Shown: positions 1 through 5,558 of the stretch, in pieces
How the letters are laid out: every line of letters begins with the position of its first letter
Position numbering within the stretch: position 1 is the first letter of the stretch
Assembly (NCBI GenBank): GCA_027323595.1
Contig: DAHWBL010000146.1
Span: forward strand, 1-13,411
Reading direction: 5' to 3'
Origin: Acetobacteraceae bacterium
Lineage (GTDB): Bacteria > Pseudomonadota > Alphaproteobacteria > Acetobacterales > Acetobacteraceae
DNA: 13,411 nucleotides
The notes under the pieces: model-generated
The model's database searches: none
Told to the model about the DNA's origin: nothing
What the model saw: the letters and a program-made list of their open reading frames with translations, nothing else
Position numbers and translations under genes: made by a program

Positions 1-282
1 GGCGGGGCGGATGGAGGCGGAATAATCCGCGCCGAGGATCTTGATGCCGGGGACGTAGGTGAGGCCGACCGCGGTGGCCGGGTTGGTGGTGGCGCCGGGA
101 GCGGCGAGCGGCGGCGCGGTGCCGGTGCTGAGATCGAGATACAGGCCCGGCGGCGGCGAAGCGCCGACCGGCAAGCCGAGCGAGGCGCCGAGCGGGGCGG
201 CGCTCCAGGCGTCGGCGGCGCGGGCCTGGCCGATCGCCGGGCATGCGGCAAGGACGAGCAGCAGGGCGGCGGTTGGGCGCAT
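1..282 (-). CDS. SphA / phenol meta-pathway-type outer-membrane protein (partial, N-terminus)
   Basis: Only the first 94 codons are in the window; the gene continues past the left edge. The start ATG gives a classic Sec signal peptide: a short basic start, a Leu/Ala-rich core, and a likely cleavage after QARA near residue 23. The mature part contains 'GLPVGASPPPGLYLDLSTG' and later 'YVPGIKILGADYSASI'. This pattern (a 'PPGLY' opening, then a 'vPGiKiLGADYsa' strand) is typical of the SphA / Phenol_MetA_deg family (PF13557-like). Those proteins are predicted outer-membrane beta-barrels, often found beside aromatic degradation genes and thought to pass hydrophobic substrates. The family call rests on motif memory. 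It lies 31 nt downstream of the IspZ-like gene on the same strand, so co-transcription is plausible. No strong ribosome binding site is seen before the ATG. A transport role in the neighbouring catabolic locus is inference. Confidence 0.7.
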   Translation of the reverse strand, partial: MRPTAALLLVLAACPAIGQARAADAWSAAPLGASLGLPVGASPPPGLYLDLSTGTAPPLAAPGATTNPATAVGLTYVPGIKILGADYSASIRPA

Positions 283-313
283 GCGGGTCAGTTTGTCACG
301 CCGCGCCGAGGTT

Positions 314-946
314 TCAAGCCGGGTCGTTCTCCTGGATCGGCGGCAGCAGGTGCCAGCGGTGGCACAGGCGGAACAAGGTGTGGCCGCCGGCGATGCTGAC
401 AAACGCCATCAGCGCGAGGCTCGCGGTGCCGACGACGCTGCGCACCGCCATCGCCTGGGCGAGCGGCATGATCTGGCCGATGAACCAGTAAAACCCGGCC
501 TTGAGGAAGAAATAGCTGGCCCAGGCGAGGGTCAGATACTGGAAAAACCGCATCACGTCCGGGCGGTCGGGGAAGATCGCGCCTTTGCGCTGTTCGGCCA
601 GCTCCCACAGGATCGGGCGCGGGCCGCGCGCGCCGATGAGAAACAGCAGGCCGGTGACGACGTTCAGCACCACCGCCTCGTATTTCAGCATGAACGGCGA
701 ATCCGAATACAGATCGATGCCGCCGAGCACGATGGTGAGCGCGCTGCTGAGCAGATAGGCCGGGGTGAAGGGCTTGCGGCGGAGCAGGCGCCAGGCGCTG
801 TCGATGATGATGACCACGATGGCGCCGGCGATGGCGGGCTTGATGCCGAACGCGAGATCGAGCACCCAGAAGGCGATCAGCGGGGCGAAATCGGCCGAGA
901 AGTTTTCGCGTAGCCAGGCGACGGCACGGGCGACGAGGGGGGGCAT
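314..946 (-). CDS. IspZ/YciB-like septation-type inner-membrane protein
   Basis: A 210-residue integral membrane protein with about five hydrophobic segments. The order resembles inner-membrane septation protein A (YciB/IspZ, PF04279): 'FAPLIAFWVLDLAFGIKPA' at the N-terminus, a second helix ending in basic residues, 'ALTIVLGGIDLYSDSPFMLK' (the family has a GG..L....F.K pattern here), then a 'NVVTGLLFLIGARG' helix and a 'WASYFFLKAGFYW' segment. It is somewhat longer than the usual 180 or so residues. Family members affect cell-envelope synthesis and division. I chose the ATG at 946 because AGGA lies 6 nt upstream of it; a TTG ten codons earlier (976) is possible but has no such site. It starts about 106 nt after the flavin monooxygenase stop, so it may or may not belong to that transcript. 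It could instead be an uncharacterised membrane family with only superficial resemblance. Confidence 0.62.
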   Translation of the reverse strand: MPPLVARAVAWLRENFSADFAPLIAFWVLDLAFGIKPAIAGAIVVIIIDSAWRLLRRKPFTPAYLLSSALTIVLGGIDLYSDSPFMLKYEAVVLNVVTGLLFLIGARGPRPILWELAEQRKGAIFPDRPDVMRFFQYLTLAWASYFFLKAGFYWFIGQIMPLAQAMAVRSVVGTASLALMAFVSIAGGHTLFRLCHRWHLLPPIQENDPA

Positions 947-1052
947 CTGCGGTCCTGCGGAGGTGGGCGCCGACAAGCGGGTCGGCCCGCCGCCGATACC
1001 AGAGCGCGGCCCGCCCCGCCAGAGCGCCCCCCACCCCTGCCGGCGCGGCGAA

Positions 1053-2222
1053 CTACTCGGCGGCCGCGGTGCGCACCTTGTCCTGGAAATGCGGCATCAC
1101 CTCGGCGGCGAACATTTCCATGCTGCGGCGGGCCAGATGGTCCGGCATGGTGCCGAATTGCAGCATGGCGATGATGTTTTCGAGCCCGGTGGCGTCCTGC
1201 ATGCGCGCGATGCGCTCACGCACGGTTTTCGGGCTGCCGGCGACGACGGTGCCGCTGTCCATCAGCCCCTTCATCGTGGCGGTGCGCGGCGCCATCAGTT
1301 GCTTGCCGCGCATCTTCATCGTGCGGGTGAAGCTCTCGATCGACATGTAGCCAGGCGGCAGCAGCATTTCCACGGTCTGCGAGAGATAGAGGTTGAACAG
1401 GGTCTCCGCCCCCTCGGTGGCCTCGGCGATGGCCTGTTCGTCGGTGTCGGCGACGTAGACCGGCATCGCCCAGCCGAGCTGGCTGCCCTTTGCTTCGTAG
1501 CCGTGGCGGCGGGCGGCGTCGCGATACATGTTGAGGTAGCGGATGACGCTTTCCTCGGATGCGAAGGTGACCATGAACGGATAGCGCCGGGCCGGGTCGG
1601 ACGCCCATTGGATGGTTTCGGTGCTGCCCTGCGAGGGGATCCAGATTTCGGGATGCGGATTCTGGTAGACGCGCGGCCAGATGTTCACATAGCGGAAATT
1701 GTAATGGTCGCCGTCGAACTGGGTGGGGCCGGGTTTGGTCCAGGCCTGCAGGATCAGGTCGTGCGCCTCGTGGAAACGTTCGTGCGAGAAGGTGGGGTTG
1801 ACGCCGGTGGAGTGGTATTCGCTGCCGATGCCGCGCACGAAGCCGGTGATGATGCGCCCGCGCGACATGTTGTCGAGCATGGCGAATTCCTCGGCGATGG
1901 CGAGCGGGTTGCTCACCAGCGGCAGGGCGCGGCCGATGATGGCGATTTTCACCCGCTTGGTGCGCTGGATCAGCGCCGAGGCGATCAGGTTGGGCGCCGG
2001 CATCATGCCATAGGCGGTCTGGTGGTGTTCGTTGACGGCGATGACGTCAAAGCCGAGTTCCTCGCCGCGGGCGAGATGGTCGATATAGGATTCGTATTCG
2101 TCGGCGCCGACCTTGGGGTCGTACAGCTCGTTCGACAGCACCACCCACGACGAGCGTTCGGCGTAGGCGCGCTTCTGGTCGAGCTGGCGGTAGGGCATCA
2201 GATGGAAGCTGGTAAAGCGCAT
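1053..2222 (-). CDS. LLM-class flavin-dependent monooxygenase (luciferase-like)
   Basis: A 389-residue cytoplasmic enzyme of the bacterial luciferase-like TIM-barrel superfamily (PF00296). The first strand carries 'FTSFHLMPYRQL'. Next comes 'IDHLARGEELGFDVIAVNEHH', the hallmark helix and strand with the NEHH histidines. Then 'IASALIQRTKRVKIAIIGRALPL..NPLAIAEEFAMLDNMSRGRIITGFVRG', the typical order of strands 3 and 4 with the SRGR(I/V)..G motif. A late 'TVVAGSPKTVRERIARM' segment is the usual C-terminal cofactor-loop helix. Family members use reduced FMN and O2, or F420, to oxygenate or cleave small organic substrates. The ATG at 2222 follows the hydrolase stop by 2 nt with GGGAG upstream, so the two are translationally linked; an upstream extension would run through the hydrolase gene. 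No flavin reductase is next to it. An FMN reductase lies about 10 kb away at 12791. The substrate is unknown. Confidence 0.9.
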   Translation of the reverse strand: MRFTSFHLMPYRQLDQKRAYAERSSWVVLSNELYDPKVGADEYESYIDHLARGEELGFDVIAVNEHHQTAYGMMPAPNLIASALIQRTKRVKIAIIGRALPLVSNPLAIAEEFAMLDNMSRGRIITGFVRGIGSEYHSTGVNPTFSHERFHEAHDLILQAWTKPGPTQFDGDHYNFRYVNIWPRVYQNPHPEIWIPSQGSTETIQWASDPARRYPFMVTFASEESVIRYLNMYRDAARRHGYEAKGSQLGWAMPVYVADTDEQAIAEATEGAETLFNLYLSQTVEMLLPPGYMSIESFTRTMKMRGKQLMAPRTATMKGLMDSGTVVAGSPKTVRERIARMQDATGLENIIAMLQFGTMPDHLARRSMEMFAAEVMPHFQDKVRTAAAE

Positions 2223-2224
2223 GA

Positions 2225-3001
2225 TCAGTGCTCCCGCAGGAAGGCGCGCAGGTGGGTGAGGGTGGCGGCGGTCTGTTCGACGTGGGGGGAGTGGCCGCAG
2301 GCCCCGATGCGGTGGTGGGTGAGGTGCGGCACCCGCGCGCTCCAGGCGCTGGCGTAGGCGGCGGGCAGCAGCCTGTCCTGCGCGCCCCACAGCAGCAGGG
2401 TGGGGCAGGTGATGCGGTGCAGCCATTTCTCCAGCCCCGGATTGAACCAGCGTGGCTCCCAGCCCAGCCGCGCGGCGATGAGCCGGGTGCGGATCATCTG
2501 CTCGGCCTCCTCCTCGGTGGGGGTGCGCGCGAGGATCTGCGCGGCGAGGTTCTGATCATGGAACAGGTTGCGGATCGATTCCTCGGGGCTCCAGATGAAA
2601 TTATCGCCGGTGGGGATGCCCTTCACCCGCACCCCGGCGGGCGCGATGAGGGTGAGGCTGGCGAAGGCCGAACAGTCGCGCACGGCGATCTCGGCGGCGA
2701 TCCAGCCGCCGAGCGAGTGGCCGACGACATGCAGCCTCGGCAGCCCGAGCTGCTTGATCCAGTCGAGATAATAATAGGCGTAGTCAGCGACGTTGCGCAG
2801 TTCCGGGGCGTCGGGCGAGGCGCCGAAATTGGGGTGTTCGGGCACCAGGATTTCATGGCTGGCGGCGAGCTCGGCGAAGAACGGCAGCCGGCCGGGGAAG
2901 CCGCCGGCGCCGTGCAGGAACAGGATCGGCGCGCCGCCGCCCTCGCGCAGCAGGCGCGCGGGGTGGATGCGGGGCGCGTTGAGGCTGGTGGTGTCGTTCA
3001 T
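2225..3001 (-). CDS. Alpha/beta hydrolase (MhpC-like fold)
   Basis: A 258-residue hydrolase with a complete catalytic apparatus. The oxyanion region is 'LFLHGAGG' (His31). The nucleophile elbow is G-H-S-L-G with Ser96. The acid is in 'WGAQDRLLP' (Asp209) and the base in 'GACGHSPHVEQ' (His237). The lid lies between 'APAGVRVKG' and 'CPTLLLWG'. No signal peptide is present, so it is cytoplasmic. The family includes C-C hydrolases of meta-cleavage pathways, esterases, lactonases and haloperoxidase-like proteins; the sequence alone does not separate these. I chose the ATG at 3001, which has GGAG 11 nt upstream and lies 17 nt after the transporter stop. An in-frame TTG at 3022 would overlap the transporter. 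The gene sits between the MFS transporter and the LLM monooxygenase, so hydrolysis of the oxygenated product, for example a lactone, ester or ring-cleavage product, is the natural inference. Confidence 0.88.
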   Translation of the reverse strand: MNDTTSLNAPRIHPARLLREGGGAPILFLHGAGGFPGRLPFFAELAASHEILVPEHPNFGASPDAPELRNVADYAYYYLDWIKQLGLPRLHVVGHSLGGWIAAEIAVRDCSAFASLTLIAPAGVRVKGIPTGDNFIWSPEESIRNLFHDQNLAAQILARTPTEEEAEQMIRTRLIAARLGWEPRWFNPGLEKWLHRITCPTLLLWGAQDRLLPAAYASAWSARVPHLTHHRIGACGHSPHVEQTAATLTHLRAFLREH

Positions 3002-3018
3002 GGTCGTGATGTCTCCGA

Positions 3019-4359
3019 TCAATCGCCGAGGGGAGTGGCGGCAAGTCCGATGCCGGTGTCATGGTCGCGCGCGCGGCCCTCGACCACGGCAAACCGCCGG
3101 CCGGCGGTTTCGGGCAGCGCAAGGGTGCAGACCAGCCCGACCACCGAGCCGACCAGCCCGAGCATCATCGCGGCCAGCAGGCTTCCGCCCATCAGCGGCA
3201 CGAACAGCGGCACCAGATAGGGGGCCGACGCGCTGACCAGCCGGCCCGAGGTGTAGATGGACGAGGCGGCCGACGCGCGCAGCTCGGTGGGATACAGCTC
3301 CGACCACCACGGGCCGAACTGTCCGCCCGCGCCCTGCGCCGTGCCCCACAGGCAATAGGCCCAGAACAGCGGCCAGCCGAGCACCGAGCCGCTGTAACGG
3401 ATGTCGCCGGTGAGCCAGATGGCGCCGAAGCCGATCACGCCAAGGATGGTGGCCGACATCACCGCGGCCTTGCGTCCGAAGCGGTCGGAAATCCAGCCGG
3501 TGGCCATCATGCCGACGGCCAGCACCGCCGACCACAGCAGCGAGGCGTCGCGCACCACCGCGGGGGTGGCGCCCAGGGTGCGGATCATCAAGGTGGGCAT
3601 GAAGCTGGTGATCGCCTGGTAGGCGAACATGTAGCCGGCCGAGACCAGCGTCGCGAGGACGAAATAGCGCGCCGAGATGCCGCGCAGCATCTCGATGATC
3701 GGGCTTTTTTCGTTGAGTTTTTCGGCCGGCAGGTCGCCGGCGCGGCGGCGGCGGTCATATTCCTGCCACAGCCGCGATTCGGGCATCCAGATGCGCACCA
3801 CCAGCATCAACAGCAGCGGCGCGGCGCCGATCGCCATGGCCACGCGCCAGGCGGTGTCGGGGATGAAATTTCCCAGCGCCCAGGCCGAGACGACCGCGGC
3901 GAGCGCGGTGCCCGCGGCGGCCATGGCCTGCACCAGCGCGCTGCCGATGCCGCGCTGCCTGGGCGTCCAGACCTCGTTGAACAGCACGATGCCCGCGCCC
4001 CATTCACCGCCGACGCCGATGCCGGCGATGATGCGAAAGGCGAGCAGGGAATTGAAGTTCCAGGCGAGCGCGGACAGCAGCGCGCCGGCGGCGAGCAGCA
4101 GCAAGGTCACCATCAGCGCGTTCTTGCGGCCGATCCTGTCGCCGAGCCAGCCAACCGACACGCCGCCGACCACCGAGGCGGCAAGCGTGGCCGCGATGAT
4201 GGTGCCGGCATCGGGCAGGCCCATGTGCAGCGACGACTGGATCACCTGCAACAGAAAGGCGACCACCACGAGATTGTAGAAATCGAGCCCGAAACCGAGC
4301 ATCGCCGAGCCGGCGACGAACCATCGTTGAACGGCGGTATAGCCTTGTTCGTCGCGCAT
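3019..4359 (-). CDS. MFS transporter, metabolite:H+ symporter type
   Basis: A 446-residue, 12-helix major facilitator protein of the inner membrane. Helix 1 carries an acidic residue in 'GFGLDFYNL' (Asp26), as in aromatic-acid and sialic-acid type proton symporters. Loop 2-3 has motif A, 'GWLGDRIGRK' (residues 70-79). The matching loop in the second half has 'GWISDRFGRK'. Helix 4 has 'RIIAGIGVGGEWGAGIVL', the R..xGxGxGGE signature of the metabolite:H+ symporter group. A charged central loop (about 'WQEYDRRRRAGDLPAEKLNEKSP') separates the halves. GGGGA just before the ATG at 4359 supports this start. The next gene (hydrolase) begins 17 nt after its stop. It probably imports the organic acid that the neighbouring enzymes degrade; the substrate itself is inference. 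A DapA-family gene lies upstream on the same strand across a 180 nt repeat-bearing gap. Confidence 0.9.
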   Translation of the reverse strand: MRDEQGYTAVQRWFVAGSAMLGFGLDFYNLVVVAFLLQVIQSSLHMGLPDAGTIIAATLAASVVGGVSVGWLGDRIGRKNALMVTLLLLAAGALLSALAWNFNSLLAFRIIAGIGVGGEWGAGIVLFNEVWTPRQRGIGSALVQAMAAAGTALAAVVSAWALGNFIPDTAWRVAMAIGAAPLLLMLVVRIWMPESRLWQEYDRRRRAGDLPAEKLNEKSPIIEMLRGISARYFVLATLVSAGYMFAYQAITSFMPTLMIRTLGATPAVVRDASLLWSAVLAVGMMATGWISDRFGRKAAVMSATILGVIGFGAIWLTGDIRYSGSVLGWPLFWAYCLWGTAQGAGGQFGPWWSELYPTELRASAASSIYTSGRLVSASAPYLVPLFVPLMGGSLLAAMMLGLVGSVVGLVCTLALPETAGRRFAVVEGRARDHDTGIGLAATPLGD

Positions 4360-4437
4360 CGTTTCCCCGTGTGGTTGCTTTCTTAAGAATACTGTCGGTT
4401 ATATCCAGCCTGGGGTCGGATGGGAAGCTGGGCGCCT

Positions 4438-4503
4438 GTTGTGGCCTCCCCCCACCCCGGCGTTGTGGTTTCCCCCCACCTCGGAGCTGTGGCGCCCCCC
4501 ACC
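4438..4503. repeat. Short degenerate tandem repeat, about 24 bp unit
   Basis: Three copies of a unit beginning GTTGTGG or GCTGTGG (4438, 4462, 4486), each followed within a few bases by CCCCCCACC (4448-4456, 4472-4480, 4495-4503). The unit length is 23-24 bp and the copies differ by a few bases. The block is followed directly by the hairpin at 4508-4528. C-rich repeats of this kind are common dispersed intergenic elements in high-GC alphaproteobacteria. Whether this is one of them can only be settled against a whole genome. Confidence 0.7.
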
Positions 4504-4507
4504 CCGG

Positions 4508-4528
4508 CCCTCCCCACTAGGGGGAGGG
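4508..4528. repeat. Perfect GC-rich inverted repeat (hairpin) after the DapA-like stop
   Basis: CCCTCCCC (4508-4515) pairs perfectly with GGGGAGGG (4521-4528) around an ACTAG loop. It begins 11 bases beyond the stop codon of the minus-strand DapA-like gene, so in that transcript it would form a strong 8-bp stem. There is no U-run, so it is not a standard intrinsic terminator. It may be a REP-like element, an mRNA 3'-end stabiliser or a partial attenuator before the MFS gene. Confidence 0.65.
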
Positions 4529-4539
4529 AGAGGGGGGGG

Positions 4540-5442
4540 TCAGGGGGCCATCTGTGGGGCGAGCGCGGTGGTGCGCAGCAGGGTGGCCAGTGCCGCGGTT
4601 TCGGCTTCGGTGAGGCCCTGCCAGGGCGGGTACATGCTCCCCACCGGACGGCCGATCAGCGCCATCGCCGCCTTCATCGTGGGGGTGAGGCCGCGATGCA
4701 TCCAGCGCGCCGGGAACAGCGCGAATTGCAGTTGCAGCCTGGTGGCTTCGCCGATGTCACCGGCGACGAAACGATCGATCACCCCGCGCGCGATCTCGGC
4801 CACCGGCGGCGGCATGGTCGCCCCCGAGCCGCCCAGCATGAGGGTGATGAGCAGCATCTGCACGGTGGTGAGGTAGCGCGCGTGGCCGGCGGCGTCGATC
4901 TCCACGATCAGCCGCGAGACGCGCGCGAGGTCGCGCGAGCTTTCCTTGATCATCACCACGCGCGGCAGTTTGGCGAGCGCGATGGTGGCCGGGACCGACA
5001 CGTCCGCGCCGGGACCGGCGTTGAGATAGAGCACCATCGGCAGCGCGGTCTCGGCGGCGACGGACTCGAAATAGCGCAGCAGATCATCCTCGTTGGACGG
5101 CCCGCCGAAGGCGCGGTTGGGCGCGAGCATCTGGATCGTGGCGGCGCCCAGGCGCTCGGCGTGGTGGGCGAGCGCGATGGCGGTGCGGAAATCGGGGTGC
5201 GACACACCCACGATCACCGGGCGGCGGCCGGCCGTGTACTCGATGGTGCGCTCGATCAGCGCGCGGCGGGTTGCCATGTCAAGATAATGATATTCCTGCG
5301 CCTCGACGCCGGCGGCGACGATGTCGGTGGCGCGGCATTGCTCGACGATATAGTCGATCTGGCTGGCCAGTTGCGCCCAGTCGGGCGTGCCGTCGGCGGC
5401 GAACGGGGTGAGTGGCGGCACCACGAGGCGCGGTTCGGTCAT
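4540..5442 (-). CDS. DapA/dihydrodipicolinate-synthase-family lyase (atypical)
   Basis: A 300-residue TIM-barrel protein of the DHDPS/N-acetylneuraminate-lyase superfamily (PF00701). The family's usual length and order are present: 'VVPPLTPFAADGTPDW' at the start, 'RRPVIVGVSH' before strand 4, 'LPMVLYLNAGP' (Tyr139, matching Tyr133 of E. coli DapA, with one extra residue before the N-x-P-like part) and 'VVMIKESSRD' with Lys166, the Schiff-base lysine. Distally, 'LGGSGATMP' matches the substrate-loop region. The motif that is GTTGE in true DHDPS is replaced by 'AGVEAQEY', so the two threonines that hold the pyruvate carboxylate are gone. That argues for a different aldolase or hydratase reaction in a catabolic pathway rather than lysine synthesis. 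The ATG at 5442 has GGAGGA 4 nt upstream. The gene is divergent from the UbiD gene. Confidence 0.82.
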   Translation of the reverse strand: MTEPRLVVPPLTPFAADGTPDWAQLASQIDYIVEQCRATDIVAAGVEAQEYHYLDMATRRALIERTIEYTAGRRPVIVGVSHPDFRTAIALAHHAERLGAATIQMLAPNRAFGGPSNEDDLLRYFESVAAETALPMVLYLNAGPGADVSVPATIALAKLPRVVMIKESSRDLARVSRLIVEIDAAGHARYLTTVQMLLITLMLGGSGATMPPPVAEIARGVIDRFVAGDIGEATRLQLQFALFPARWMHRGLTPTMKAAMALIGRPVGSMYPPWQGLTEAETAALATLLRTTALAPQMAP

Positions 5443-5465
5443 TGGTTCCTCCAGCGATTTCGCGA

Positions 5466-5494
5466 ACACTAGGAAGTCGTCGCGTGGACGGCAA
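5466..5494 (-). promoter_or_regulatory. Candidate sigma70-type promoter for the DapA-like gene
   Basis: On the minus strand TTGCCG (5489-5494) is followed after exactly 17 nt by TAGTGT (5466-5471). Transcription would start near 5459, just ahead of the GGAGGA ribosome binding site of the DapA-like gene, giving a very short leader. Match quality is moderate (4/6 in each box). Confidence 0.35.
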
Positions 5495-5503
5495 GGCGCG
5501 CGG

Positions 5504-5532
5504 TTGACAGGCCGGCGGGGTGGCACGATGCA
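5504..5532 (+). promoter_or_regulatory. Candidate promoter for the UbiD-family gene
   Basis: A perfect TTGACA -35 box lies at 5504-5509 in the 116 bp divergent region. The hexamer 17 nt further on (GATGCA, 5527-5532) is a weak -10, so a helper regulator would be expected if this is used. The two divergent candidate promoters lie almost back-to-back, which would suit joint control of both arms by one regulator. No regulator gene is in the window. Confidence 0.3.
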
Positions 5533-5558
5533 GGGAGATCAAAGCCAGGAGCTGCCGC

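Larger units (their letters stand above)
4360..4539. other. Repeat-bearing intergenic spacer upstream of the MFS gene
   Basis: This 180 bp spacer between the DapA-like gene and the MFS gene holds two distinct parts. Nearest the MFS start is an AT-richer patch with a perfect 10-bp palindrome (TTCTTAAGAA, 4380-4389) and TATAAC/TATTCT-like elements reading toward the transporter, a plausible promoter/operator area without a convincing -35. Nearest the DapA-like stop is a C-rich repeat block and a hairpin, annotated separately. No open frame in it looks coding. Confidence 0.5.

Noticed and set aside
765..2357. 530-codon plus-strand open frame opposite the LLM monooxygenase and hydrolase
   Set aside because: Its translation is rich in His, Arg, Gly and Asp with no recognisable domain, and it is the antisense shadow of well-identified genes in GC-rich DNA.
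3061..4386. 441-codon plus-strand open frame opposite the MFS gene
   Set aside because: Highly biased composition (Ala, Gly, Arg, His, Gln) and no membrane or domain pattern; the opposite strand encodes a clear 12-helix transporter.
4540..5442. Calling the DapA-like gene dapA for lysine synthesis
   Set aside because: The GTTGE motif needed for the pyruvate carboxylate is replaced and the neighbours are catabolic.
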